From contig CASGAH010000005.1 of the NCBI GenBank assembly GCA_949299375.1, positions 1 to 51,451 of the forward strand: a DNA stretch of 51,451 bases, read 5' to 3'. A program made the translations under genes and the position numbers. Below the pieces are notes generated by a model. That model made no database searches, was not told the origin of the DNA, and saw only the letters and a program-made list of their open reading frames with translations. This document shows positions 9,485 to 17,955 of the stretch, piece by piece. How positions within the stretch are numbered: the stretch's first letter is position 1; the number at the start of each line of letters is the position of its first letter. Origin of the DNA: an uncultured Eubacteriales bacterium. Lineage in GTDB: Bacteria; Bacillota; Clostridia; Lachnospirales; Lachnospiraceae.

Positions 9485-9501
9485 GTTACAAGATTGTTAC
9501 A
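9485..9501 (-). promoter_or_regulatory. WalR (YycF)-type direct repeat
   Basis: TGTAAC-AATCT-TGTAAC on the minus strand matches the published WalR consensus TGTWAH-N5-TGTWAH exactly. It lies just downstream of the predicted start of a wall-hydrolase gene, a functional class that WalRK controls. Position after the -10 would favour repression (inference). Confidence 0.55.
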
Positions 9502-9510
9502 ACCAAGAAG

Positions 9511-9539
9511 ATAATACCACGCTTTTCTTTCTTTGTCAA
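9511..9539 (-). promoter_or_regulatory. Promoter of the NlpC/P60 gene
   Basis: On the minus strand TTGACA (9539-9534), 17 bases, then TGG-TATTAT (9516-9511) with an extended -10. Predicted start near 9504, about 105 bases before the ATG. Confidence 0.75.
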
Positions 9540-9883
9540 GCCTTTTTTGTCATATTTCTTTTAAAAATTCACATGTTTTTCTCTTTCCCGTCCTGTTTTC
9601 CCTCTGGTTCCCAAAAAGTGCCCGTCCCTCACCCCCGCCTCCCTCCCTTTTCTCTGCTGCATCGGACGATTTTTTCCCGCTTTGACCGCCTCTTCGGTGG
9701 GCACGGCATCCGTTTCCACATCAAAAAGGAGAACCGATCCCCTGTTTTACCATCGCAGGAAGCTTTCGATTCTCCTTTTTTTGTTTTTTTTGCGCTCTGT
9801 TTTTTTACATTGTCCCGCCCAAATTTGTAACACTTTCGTAATATTTTTTTGTCTTTTCCCCCCAAAAACGCGCCGTCTTTGAA
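9540..9883. other. Gap without recognisable gene between NlpC/P60 gene and trxB
   Basis: Pyrimidine-rich DNA with T-runs. Open frames here have repetitive Ser/Phe/Pro or Lys/Arg translations and no ribosome sites. No convincing hairpin terminator for trxB was found. Confidence 0.6.
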
Positions 9884-10786
9884 TTAGAGTTCTTCTTCGA
9901 TGGAGGAAATGGCGTTGGCTCCGTCTGAGGCCGCAGTAATGATCTGACGAAGTTTTTTCGTTCTCACATCCCCGGCTGCATAGTACCCTTTGCGCCCGGT
10001 CTTGCCGTCTTCTCCCGCCCGAATGTAACCGGCTTCGTCCAGGTCGACAATCCCTCTTGCCAGCTCACTCTGGGGAACGGTTCCAACCGCGATGAAAATT
10101 CCATCTACTGCAAGCGGAGTCGTCTCCCCCGTTTTCCGATGGTGCACCTGAATGCGGCTGACCCGCTTCTCCCCTTCGATCGCCGTCACCTCGCTGTCCC
10201 AGATCATCTCCACATTGTCAAACGAAGCCAGACGGGTCTGGAGGCTCTTTGCGGCGCGCAGTGTGTCTCTCCGGTGAATGACATACACTTTCTTGCAGAG
10301 TCTTGCCAGATAGATCGCGTCTTCCACCGCCACATCTCCGCCTCCGACAACCGCGGTTGTCTTATTTCGGAAAAAGGCTCCGTCACAGGTTGCGCAGTAG
10401 GACACCCCTCTTCCGGTAAATTCCTGCTCCCCTGCTGCCCCCAGGAGACGATGCGTCGCGCCCATGGCAAACAGGACATTTTTCGTCTGGTATATCCCCT
10501 GCAGTCCCGTCAGAATCTTTCCCTCCTGCATCTCCTCAATTGAGACAATCTCATCCTCGGCAAACTCCGCCCCCAGGTTTTGCGCATGTTCCCGAAATTT
10601 CATCGCCATATCAAATCCATTGATTCCCGGAAGGCCCGGATAGTTGTCCACCTCACTCGTATTGATGACCTGTCCTCCGCTCATATAGTTTTTCTCGACA
10701 ACGAGAAGATTCATCTGCGCCCGGCACCCGTAAATTGCCGCCGCAAGCCCCGCAGGTCCGGATCCGATAATTACTACATCATACAT
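9884..10786 (-). CDS. trxB: Thioredoxin reductase
   Basis: A 300-residue NADPH-dependent flavoprotein that reduces thioredoxin. The FAD motif GSGPAGLAAAIYG is at 8-20, the redox pair CATCDG at about 135, the NADPH motif GGGDVAVEDA at about 150, and the second FAD motif (YYAAGDVRTKKLRQIITAA) near the C-terminus. Length and domain order are standard. It appears monocistronic, with an extended -10 (TGG-TATACT, 10868-10863) and a weak -35 (TGGAAA) 17 bases upstream. Confidence 0.95.
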   Translation of the reverse strand: MYDVVIIGSGPAGLAAAIYGCRAQMNLLVVEKNYMSGGQVINTSEVDNYPGLPGINGFDMAMKFREHAQNLGAEFAEDEIVSIEEMQEGKILTGLQGIYQTKNVLFAMGATHRLLGAAGEQEFTGRGVSYCATCDGAFFRNKTTAVVGGGDVAVEDAIYLARLCKKVYVIHRRDTLRAAKSLQTRLASFDNVEMIWDSEVTAIEGEKRVSRIQVHHRKTGETTPLAVDGIFIAVGTVPQSELARGIVDLDEAGYIRAGEDGKTGRKGYYAAGDVRTKKLRQIITAASDGANAISSIEEEL

Positions 10787-11043
10787 TCTGTCTTCCTCCC
10801 TATCCTTTTAAAATCCGCAAGTTCTGGAACGCGTTTTCTGCTCCATTCGATCCTAGTATTTTAGTATACCACGAGTTGTCCCTTTTTTCCACATTTTCTT
10901 GGAAAATTGGCGCATTTGCTCCCCTTGCGTTTTTCGCAGAAAGACAGTAAAATGAAACCAGATTTCTGCCGGTTTCCGGATGCCCCTCTCCTCCGTCAAA
11001 CCGGACAGACACAGCAAAGAAACGAGGAAAACGAAAAAACGCT

Positions 11044-11769
11044 ATGAAAACAGCACTGATTACCGGATCTTCCCGCGGCATCGGCAAGGCCATCGCCCTG
11101 GCATTTGCCGACGCAGGCTACGGAATTGTTTTAAACGGGCGCACGCCGTCCGCCGAATTGCAGGAAACGCACCGTCAGATTTCAGAAAAAAAAGTCCCCT
11201 GCCTTGCTCTGGCAGGGGATGTCGGAGATGCTTTGTTTTGTGAGCGGATGTTTGCCGAGACGCAGCGGCAGCTGGGCAGCGTAGATGTGCTCGTCAACAA
11301 CGCCGGGATTTCCCACATCGGACTGCTGCAGGATTTGACGCCGCAGCAGTGGGACCGTCTTTTGCGCACCAATCTCTCTTCCGCTTTTTATTGCTGCCGG
11401 CTTGCCATCCCTTCTATGGTCGCACGTCAATCCGGATGCATTCTAAACATCTCTTCCGTATGGGGGGTGTACGGCGCCTCGTGCGAAGCCGCTTACTCCG
11501 CCTCCAAGGGAGGATTGAACGCTCTGACCCGTGCTCTGGCCAAGGAGCTGGCTCCCTCCGGCATCCGCGTCAATGCCATCGCCTGCGGCGCCATTGATAC
11601 GGACATGAACCGGTTTCTGGACGCCGAGGAGCGCGGCGCCCTTTTAGAGGAAATTCCCGCCGGGCGCATGGGAGATCCCCGGGAAGTTGCAGCGCTTGCT
11701 CTGCAGCTTGCTCAGGCCCCCGACTATCTGACCGGACAGATCATTCAGATCGACGGCGGCTGGATCTGA
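11044..11769 (+). CDS. Short-chain dehydrogenase/reductase, FabG-like
   Basis: A 241-residue classical SDR: cofactor motif TGSSRGIGKA near the N-terminus, NNAGIS at about 88, catalytic Ser in LNISSVWG and the YSASKGG (Tyr-x3-Lys) pair at about 150. The family uses NAD(P)H to reduce ketones or oxidise alcohols. FabG-like sequence suggests a 3-oxoacyl-ACP reductase, but it stands alone, away from fab genes, so the substrate is open. It is transcribed towards the pan operon and ends 35 bp from the panD stop. Confidence 0.88.
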   Translation: MKTALITGSSRGIGKAIALAFADAGYGIVLNGRTPSAELQETHRQISEKKVPCLALAGDVGDALFCERMFAETQRQLGSVDVLVNNAGISHIGLLQDLTPQQWDRLLRTNLSSAFYCCRLAIPSMVARQSGCILNISSVWGVYGASCEAAYSASKGGLNALTRALAKELAPSGIRVNAIACGAIDTDMNRFLDAEERGALLEEIPAGRMGDPREVAALALQLAQAPDYLTGQIIQIDGGWI

Positions 11770-11803
11770 CCTGCGCCGTGGAAAAGATGCCGCCCGATGA
11801 CGC

Positions 11804-12211
11804 TCATCCGGCGTTTTCGGGTTCGGCGTCCTCCAGCCTTCCATGTTTTTCGTAACTGCTCACCCGAAAGATACGGTTTTCCTCATCTACAAAGACAACT
11901 TTCGGAGTGTGGGTTTTGGCTTCCGTTTCTTCCATCTGCGCATATGCCATCAAAATGATCTTATCGCCTTTCTGTACCATCCGCGCGGCTGCGCCGTTTA
12001 GGCAGATAATCCCGCTTCCCCGCTCTCCTGCAATCGTATACGTGGCGAATCGCGCTCCATTGTCCACATCCGCGATCTCTACCCGCTCATATTCGTAGAT
12101 TCCCGTTGCTTCCAGCAATTCTTCATCTACTGTAATGCTCCCTACGTAGTTCAGTTCCGCCTGCGTTACGACAGCACGATGAATTTTTCCCTTTAACATG
12201 GTAATCAGCAT
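11804..12211 (-). CDS. panD: Aspartate 1-decarboxylase
   Basis: A 135-residue pyruvoyl enzyme that makes beta-alanine from aspartate. The self-cleavage site Gly24-Ser25 lies in LNYVGSITV, and the N-terminus [13 protein letters not shown] matches the family. I start at ATG 12211, preceded by GGAGCG, because an upstream in-frame start (12253) adds residues that overlap panC. Last gene of panG-panB-panC-panD. The C-terminus (from about 115) is somewhat longer than usual. Confidence 0.95.
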   Translation of the reverse strand: MLITMLKGKIHRAVVTQAELNYVGSITVDEELLEATGIYEYERVEIADVDNGARFATYTIAGERGSGIICLNGAAARMVQKGDKIILMAYAQMEETEAKTHTPKVVFVDEENRIFRVSSYEKHGRLEDAEPENAG

Positions 12212-12227
12212 TGTTTTTCTGCGCTCC

Positions 12228-13073
12228 TTATTTCTCAAATACAAAATTATCAATCAGACGGGTTGTTCCGATGTAGACGGCGATGGCGACAAGGACCGGT
12301 CCCTCAATGAAATCTACCGGTTCGATGGAATCCCGGTCAACCATCTGCACATAATCGATGCGCGCCATCGGTTCTTCTGAAATCAGCTTCCTCATGGCAT
12401 CTGTAATGACTTTCCCGCTTCTCTCCCCGTTTTGGGCCATCGACTGCCCAAGAAAGATTGCCTTGCTCAGGACAAGCGCTGCCTGTCGTTCCTGCGCATT
12501 CAGGTACGTGTTTCGGGAACTTTTTGCCAGGCCGTCTGCTTCCCTGACAATCGGGCATCCTACGATTTCAATGTCCATGTTCAAGTCGCGGACCATCCGC
12601 CGGATTACCGCAAGCTGCTGCGCGTCCTTTTGCCCAAAATATGCTTTCTGCGGTGTTACGATGTGAAACAGCTTGCTGACAACCGTGCAAACTCCCCGAA
12701 AATGGATGGGACGGCTTTTTCCGCAAAGCTCTTTTGTCACACCGTTCATGTCTACAAAGCTGCAAAAATCCGGCGCATACATCTCCTCTACCGACGGGTG
12801 AAAAATCAAATCTGCTCCGGCCGAGGCACAGACGGCCTGGTCTGCCGCCAGATCACGCGGATAGCTGGCAAAGTCTTCATTTGGCCCGAACTGCATCGGG
12901 TTGACGAAAATGCTGACCACTGTTTTGTCGCACTCGGACACCGAACGCTCGATGAGACTTTTGTGCCCTTCATGAAGATATCCCATCGTCGGGACAAGTC
13001 CGACACAAAGGCCTTCCTTTTTCCACTGTTTTACCTGTGCTCTCACTTCTTCAATTGTTGTTACTGTTTTCAT
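12228..13073 (-). CDS. panC: Pantothenate synthetase (pantoate-beta-alanine ligase)
   Basis: 281 residues. Joins pantoate and beta-alanine with ATP. The nucleotidyltransferase motif HEGH ([13 protein letters not shown], about 25-38) and SKSSRNTYL-like KSSRN motif (about 180) are present. 16 bp before panD and 33 bp after panB, same strand. Complete. Confidence 0.96.
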   Translation of the reverse strand: MKTVTTIEEVRAQVKQWKKEGLCVGLVPTMGYLHEGHKSLIERSVSECDKTVVSIFVNPMQFGPNEDFASYPRDLAADQAVCASAGADLIFHPSVEEMYAPDFCSFVDMNGVTKELCGKSRPIHFRGVCTVVSKLFHIVTPQKAYFGQKDAQQLAVIRRMVRDLNMDIEIVGCPIVREADGLAKSSRNTYLNAQERQAALVLSKAIFLGQSMAQNGERSGKVITDAMRKLISEEPMARIDYVQMVDRDSIEPVDFIEGPVLVAIAVYIGTTRLIDNFVFEK

Positions 13074-13106
13074 GTCTTCCTCCCGGTTTCCGATTCCAAT
13101 CGCCTG

Positions 13107-13934
13107 TCAATACAACTTTTCCAAAACTTCGTCGGAGATGGAAAATTCATGTTCCGGTCCCGGAAAGGTTCCTTCTTCAATCTCCTCCCGATAGGCCGTA
13201 AATGCCGCTTTCATCTGTTCCCCGATGTTCGCATATCGCTTTACAAATTTGGGCGTAAAGTCTGCATACATGGCGAGCATATCCTGATAGACAAGAATCT
13301 GTCCGTCACATCCTCTTCCCGCGCCAATTCCAATGGTTGGAATGGAGAGCTGCTCTGTCACAAGCGCCGCAAGCTTTGCCGGGACACATTCCAGCACGAC
13401 GGCAAAAGCGCCCGCCGCCTCAACCTGTCTGGCATCTTCCAGAAGTTTTTTGGCAGCTGCTTCTGTCTTGCCCTGTACCTTAAATCCGCCGAAGGCGTTG
13501 ATCGACTGGGGCGTTAACCCAAGGTGCGCCATAACGGGTATGCCCGCCTGGGTGATGGCTTTGATCTGAGGCGCCACCTCCGCGCCGCCCTCCAGTTTGA
13601 CCGCATTTCCCCTTCCCTCTTTCATCAGACGTCCCGCATTCACAAGCGCATCATATACCGACGTCTGATACGACATAAAGGGCATGTCAATGACAACAAG
13701 CGCATTTTTTGCCCCTCTGGCCACCGCCGCTCCGTGGTGAATCATATCCTCCATTGTCACAGAGACGGTATCTTCATATCCCAGCACGACGTTTCCGAGA
13801 GAATCCCCGACAAGAATGCCGTGAATTCCGGATTCGTCCATCAATTTTGCCGTTGAATAATCATATGCTGTCAGCATGGACAGCCGCTTTCCTTCTTTTT
13901 TTGCGTTTAAAAATGTCGTAACTGTATTTTTCAT
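13107..13934 (-). CDS. panB: 3-methyl-2-oxobutanoate hydroxymethyltransferase
   Basis: 275 residues. Transfers a hydroxymethyl group to 2-oxoisovalerate to give ketopantoate. Recognisable blocks are [31 protein letters not shown] (metal/substrate loop), AVKLEGG and [10 protein letters not shown]. 9 bp downstream of panG. Complete with no anomaly. Confidence 0.97.
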   Translation of the reverse strand: MKNTVTTFLNAKKEGKRLSMLTAYDYSTAKLMDESGIHGILVGDSLGNVVLGYEDTVSVTMEDMIHHGAAVARGAKNALVVIDMPFMSYQTSVYDALVNAGRLMKEGRGNAVKLEGGAEVAPQIKAITQAGIPVMAHLGLTPQSINAFGGFKVQGKTEAAAKKLLEDARQVEAAGAFAVVLECVPAKLAALVTEQLSIPTIGIGAGRGCDGQILVYQDMLAMYADFTPKFVKRYANIGEQMKAAFTAYREEIEEGTFPGPEHEFSISDEVLEKLY

Positions 13935-13943
13935 ATTTCCCTC

Positions 13944-14852
13944 TCATTTCTGCCGCCCGGCGGCCTGTTCTTCCCTTTGCAGACTTTGTGAATCCGCTTC
14001 TTCGAATCCTGTCAAAACGCTTTCCAACGCATCATAGTTGTCCTGCCTCTCGGGATGTTTTTCTCTTGCCAGCTTCAGCAAAATTTCTGACATCAGCGCA
14101 TACAGTGCCCTCTCTTCGTCGCCTAGAACAGACAGATGCTTGCGGACGGTTTCCAGATCGGCGCGCTCCACCGGCCCTGTCAATGCCTGGACGGGATCTT
14201 TTCGCGCCAGTGTTCTGGCATTGTCCAGAAACAGCGGCAAAAGTGCCTTGCCTGCGCAATCCGGCGGGAATCCGCACTGCTGCAAAAGAGACGTCCCTGT
14301 AAAAAACAGTCCCGTCACAAAGTTACTGACAAAAACGGCTGCCGCGTGATATTTGCCCTTGCAGTCTGCCGAAATCACCTCAGCCGGATTTCCAAGGCGC
14401 TGAAAAAAATCCTGCCAGAATGCAAGATGCTCCGAGGCGCCCTCGATCGTAAAAAACGCATTGGATAAGGATTCGTCAGAGTCCCCTTTGCCCGATATGG
14501 CGTACAGGGGATGAATGGAATAGCCGAACGATTGTTTCTGCTCAATTTCAGAAAAAACGGCACTGGACAGTGCCCCGCTGCAATGGCAGATCATTTTGTT
14601 AGAGAAAGAAATGTGTTTCATGGAATCCCAGACAGACGGAATGGCTCCATCCGGAACCGTCAGGAATATCACATCACTGTCTGCGATGAGTGATTCCATG
14701 TGATTGTACTGTTTTGTACCTGTAGCATCTGCGGCAAATGCAGCAGACGCCTCTGTTTTGCTGCAGTATCCCGATACATGGATCTGATGCTGCACAAAAT
14801 ACGTTCCAAGCGTAACCCCCACTTTGCCCGCTCCAATAAAACCAATGACCAT
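13944..14852 (-). CDS. panG: PanG-type ketopantoate reductase (Rossmann/DUF2520)
   Basis: 302 residues. An N-terminal Rossmann domain (GFIGAGKVGVTLG at about 4-16; FLTVPDG) and a C-terminal helical DUF2520 domain (HPLYAISGK..., KYHAAAVFVSNF). These resemble PanG, the alternative ketopantoate reductase described in Francisella and some Firmicutes including Clostridioides difficile. As first gene of an operon with panB, panC and panD it supplies the one step (ketopantoate to pantoate) that panE would do, and no panE is visible. I start at ATG 14852, 5 bases after AAAGGAGAG. The same frame stays open up to 15110, but that stretch lies in the leader RNA and has no family similarity. Confidence 0.88.
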   Translation of the reverse strand: MVIGFIGAGKVGVTLGTYFVQHQIHVSGYCSKTEASAAFAADATGTKQYNHMESLIADSDVIFLTVPDGAIPSVWDSMKHISFSNKMICHCSGALSSAVFSEIEQKQSFGYSIHPLYAISGKGDSDESLSNAFFTIEGASEHLAFWQDFFQRLGNPAEVISADCKGKYHAAAVFVSNFVTGLFFTGTSLLQQCGFPPDCAGKALLPLFLDNARTLARKDPVQALTGPVERADLETVRKHLSVLGDEERALYALMSEILLKLAREKHPERQDNYDALESVLTGFEEADSQSLQREEQAAGRQK

Positions 14853-15118
14853 GAATATCTCTCCTTTTTCGGTGACATCCTGTAAAGTCCCATTCTGACC
14901 CGGTTTCTCCGACGATTCGGATTCCCGTTTTCTGATATAAGCTTCCCTTATGGTCTGATTTCCGGAATTGTTTCGCCGCAAAAGGCATCGCGCCCGCTCC
15001 GGAAGACGGGACATTAAACCAAAATGATGAATCGCACCGGTATCGCTTCCATCCTGGAATACCATCCGGCTATTCGTTTTGATCGGATGGGGAGAGATTT
15101 CTCTCCCCATCCGAATCC
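14853..15118 (-). ncRNA. Structured 265-nt leader of the pan operon (candidate cis-regulatory RNA)
   Basis: The leader begins about 5 nt after the predicted start with a perfect 14-bp hairpin (15084-15097 with 15100-15113). It continues with a possible stem-loop GGUAU-UCC...GGA...AUACC and other GC-rich pairings, and ends at the panG ribosome site. I see no terminator with a U-run and no T-box motif. A family called the pan motif is known upstream of pan genes in Firmicutes. I cannot confirm membership by eye. Confidence 0.4.
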
Positions 15119-15124
15119 TGAGAC

Positions 15125-15153
15125 ATCATACCACGATTTCGAGAAAATGTAAA
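15125..15153 (-). promoter_or_regulatory. Promoter of the panGBCD operon
   Basis: TTTACA (15153-15148), 17 bases, then TGG-TATGAT (15130-15125) on the minus strand. Start near 15118. Confidence 0.75.
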
Positions 15154-15257
15154 GAAGTGTGCATGTACTTATCCGGATACAGAGGGCCGTATCTCTGGCT
15201 TATTTTGCGCGCATCTCATGCTATCCGGGGCAAACAACATTGCGGTCCCCGCATCTG

Positions 15258-16175
15258 TTACCAGTTCTTTGTCTCCTCCACGGCCTGTCTGATTTCCCGG
15301 TAGAGCGCCACAATGGCAGGATCTTCTGTGCTGACCGGCAAAAACGGAAGTCTCGGCTCCCCAATCGGACATCCATCCAGATGGATGATTGCCTTTACCG
15401 CACCGTACATCGAAGGAAATGCGCACAGTTTATAGATCAGCGGCGTAATGATTCCCTGCACCTTCTTTGCCGTCTCATAATCTCCCCGGCGAATCAGCTC
15501 CTCCAGTTTTAAATACAGTTCCGGCATCGCGCCATACGTGCCGCCGATTCCGGCATCCGCCCCCATCATGCGCCCCGCAAGGTACTGTTCATCCGGACCG
15601 TTAAATACGATAAAATCGTCTCCACCTGCCTGCTTAAAGCGCATAATGTCATGCGCCGGGTCCGACGAGCACTTGATTCCGGCCACCCGCTCGTTTTGAA
15701 GCATCCTTTCAAAAAGCCCCATCGACAAGTTGAATCCGGTCAGCTGCGGGATGTTATAAATAAAAAACGGGAGATCTGCCGCTTCCGTGATGGCAGTCCA
15801 ATGGCGGTACACTCCCTCCTCCCCCGGGCGATAATAGACACACGGGACGGCTGATGTCGCGTGGGCGCCCACTTCCCAGGCGTGCGTTGCCAGGTCAGCC
15901 GACTGTCTTGTGGACGCGGTTCCCACATGAACAATGATGTTCATTTCCGCCCCCACTTCTTCCATGACAGCTTCTACAACCCGCTTTCTCTCTTCATTTG
16001 TGAGAAGGAATCCCTCCCCGGTGCTTCCGCACACATAGAGGCTTTTGACCCCTTTGTTGTGAAAATAGCGAACGACACGCTTGACTGCGGAAAGATCCAC
16101 TTCCCCCTCTTTGTCAAACGGTGTGTTCAGTGCAACCGTTACATTCCGAAATCTGGAACAATCATAGCGAGACAT
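15258..16175 (-). CDS. DapA/NanA-family aldolase, N-acetylneuraminate lyase-like
   Basis: 305-residue class I aldolase of the dihydrodipicolinate synthase/N-acetylneuraminate lyase family. GSTGEG lies near residue 50, the catalytic Tyr in IYNIPQLTG (about 140) and the Schiff-base Lys in AGIKCSS (about 168). AVPCVYYRP and GADAGIGGTYG look more like sialate lyases than DapA. It would cleave sialic acid or a related 2-keto-3-deoxy sugar acid to pyruvate and an aldehyde. It lies 63 bp behind a PfkB kinase, which fits sugar breakdown. No other nan genes are near, so the substrate remains uncertain. Confidence 0.85.
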   Translation of the reverse strand: MSRYDCSRFRNVTVALNTPFDKEGEVDLSAVKRVVRYFHNKGVKSLYVCGSTGEGFLLTNEERKRVVEAVMEEVGAEMNIIVHVGTASTRQSADLATHAWEVGAHATSAVPCVYYRPGEEGVYRHWTAITEAADLPFFIYNIPQLTGFNLSMGLFERMLQNERVAGIKCSSDPAHDIMRFKQAGGDDFIVFNGPDEQYLAGRMMGADAGIGGTYGAMPELYLKLEELIRRGDYETAKKVQGIITPLIYKLCAFPSMYGAVKAIIHLDGCPIGEPRLPFLPVSTEDPAIVALYREIRQAVEETKNW

Positions 16176-16238
16176 TTTCTATCTCTCCTTTCTTCTTTTT
16201 ATGATGCTATTCAAACATGATGCATCCCGTTAAATCTT

Positions 16239-17213
16239 CTATGATAAATCGGATAGCGGCAGGACCTCTACCCGCTCTGGAATCTTTTCCAACAAGTCCT
16301 GCACGTCTGCTTTTGTCGCAAACTGTTCGGAAAATGCGCTGGCGCTTCCCGCCGCAAGCCCCATGCGAAACGCATGAGCATACGATTCCGACTCCATCCA
16401 TCCCGCCAGAAATCCGGCAACCATTGAATCGCCGGCTCCCACTGCATTTACAAGCTGTCCTTGCGGCGCCTTGGCACTGTACGCCGTATTGTCCTCCGCC
16501 GCAAGAACCGCGCCCTGGCCAGCCAAAGAGACAAGAACATTTCTGGCGCCCATCGCCTGAAGCCGCCTGGCAAAAAAGAGCGCTTCCTCTCTTGTATGAA
16601 TTGGCGTCTGAAACAATTCCGCCAGCTCCTGCGCATTGGGCTTGATGAGAAACGGATGCTGCAAAAGCGCGCTGCAAAGAAGGCTTCCCGCCGCATCCAC
16701 AACCGTGAGCACGTGTCTGCCCTCCACCTGGCGCAGAAGATCCGCGTAAAAAAATGGGGAGACCGAAGCGGGCACACTTCCGGCAAGCACAAGAACGTCC
16801 CCTTTCTGAAGAAGCGCGATGCGCTCCCGGAGCCTGTCTCGGGCATCCAACGGGACATCCGGCCCTTTTCCGTTGATTTCTGTCCCATACAGATCGCTTA
16901 TTTCGCCGCTCGGCGTTTTGGATGTGCCGTGAAGTTTGATGTTAATCCGGGAATTTCCTTCCTCCAGAAAAATCCAGTCCCCAAAAACGCGGCACGCATT
17001 TGTTCTTCTTTGAATTTCCCGCCCCGTAAAGCCTGCCAAAAAGCCGAGCGCTGTACTCTCCACGCCCAGATTGCGCAGCATTCTTGACACGTTGATCCCT
17101 TTGCCACCGGGAACCACCAGCTCCACATCTGTGCGGTTTGTCTTTCCTGTCTGAAATCCATCCAGCGAGATGTTGTAATCCAGCGATGGATTGCACGTTA
17201 CTGTGTAAATCAT
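16239..17213 (-). CDS. PfkB-family sugar phosphate kinase (1-phosphofructokinase/tagatose-6-phosphate kinase type)
   Basis: A 324-residue ribokinase-fold enzyme. Signature 1 is VPGGKGINVSRML (about 35-47); signature 2, with the catalytic Asp, is NAVGAGDSMVAGFLAGW (about 255). The N-terminus IYTVTCNPSLDYN is typical of FruK/LacC. These phosphorylate fructose-1-P or tagatose-6-P with ATP. No PTS or deoR gene adjoins it, so I leave the exact substrate open. Downstream lies the NAL-like aldolase, upstream (15 bp) nth. Confidence 0.88.
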   Translation of the reverse strand: MIYTVTCNPSLDYNISLDGFQTGKTNRTDVELVVPGGKGINVSRMLRNLGVESTALGFLAGFTGREIQRRTNACRVFGDWIFLEEGNSRINIKLHGTSKTPSGEISDLYGTEINGKGPDVPLDARDRLRERIALLQKGDVLVLAGSVPASVSPFFYADLLRQVEGRHVLTVVDAAGSLLCSALLQHPFLIKPNAQELAELFQTPIHTREEALFFARRLQAMGARNVLVSLAGQGAVLAAEDNTAYSAKAPQGQLVNAVGAGDSMVAGFLAGWMESESYAHAFRMGLAAGSASAFSEQFATKADVQDLLEKIPERVEVLPLSDLS

Positions 17214-17228
17214 CTCTTCTCTCTCTTT

Positions 17229-17864
17229 TCATACCCCGATTTGAGGGCAAATTCCATTTAAGCAGCACCGGTTACAAAACGGCTTTGTTCGGGCCGTGCA
17301 GACCGCTCTCCCGTGCATCACAAGGCGATGGCAGAAGCTGTTGCCTTCCTCGGGCGGAATGAGTTTCCACAGCGCCATCTCCACCTTTTTCGGATCTTTG
17401 ACTCCGTCCACAAGCCCCATTCGGTTGACAAGCCGGATGCAATGCGTGTCGGTCACAATGGCGGGTTTGCCAAACACATCCCCCATAATGAGATTCGCGC
17501 TTTTGCGCCCTACGCCGGGCAGCTTTAGCAGCGCCTCGAATGTCTCCGGGACAGCGCCTTCGTATTCGTCCCGCAGCACTCTCATGCAGGCACAAATGTC
17601 TCTCGCCTTGCTGCGCCCAAGACCGCACGGCCTGACAATCGCTTCGATGTCTTCTTCCTTCGCCCCTGCCAGCGCATTGACATCCGGATATTTCTTGTAA
17701 AGTTCTTGTACTACAACGTTGACCCTCGCATCGGTGCACTGTGCGGCCAGACGGACACTCACCAAAAGCTTCCACGCCTCATCGTAGTCCAAGCTGCAGT
17801 CCGCATCCGGATATTCTTCTTTCAGGCGCACGATCACTTCAAGCGCCGCCTCCTCTTTCGTCAT
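17229..17864 (-). CDS. nth: Endonuclease III
   Basis: A DNA glycosylase/AP lyase for oxidised pyrimidines. The helix-hairpin-helix LPGVGRKSANLI contains the catalytic Lys, VTDTHCIRLVNRMG contains the catalytic Asp, and the C-terminal cysteines C-x6-CNRC-x5-C bind a [4Fe-4S] cluster. I prefer ATG 17864 (MTKEEAALEV, 211 residues, family length) to an in-frame start at 17894. It sits between sugar-metabolism genes on the same strand, probably by co-transcription, not functional linkage. Confidence 0.95.
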   Translation of the reverse strand: MTKEEAALEVIVRLKEEYPDADCSLDYDEAWKLLVSVRLAAQCTDARVNVVVQELYKKYPDVNALAGAKEEDIEAIVRPCGLGRSKARDICACMRVLRDEYEGAVPETFEALLKLPGVGRKSANLIMGDVFGKPAIVTDTHCIRLVNRMGLVDGVKDPKKVEMALWKLIPPEEGNSFCHRLVMHGRAVCTARTKPFCNRCCLNGICPQIGV

Positions 17865-17955
17865 TGTTCCGATCCATCCGCTTTCTCTCTCCATCCGTCT
17901 GACGTCCTCTCTTTTTCTCTGCCCGGGGAGCGTTTGCCGCTCTGCCCGGATGTTT

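Noticed and set aside
12432-13517. Plus-strand open frame of 361 codons
   Set aside because: Antisense shadow of panC and panB.
14853-15110. N-terminal extension of panG (86 codons)
   Set aside because: Family similarity starts at 14852 with a good ribosome site; the extension covers the hairpin leader.
14853-15118. T-box riboswitch in the pan leader
   Set aside because: No AGGGTGG-type antiterminator motif and no terminator with U-run.
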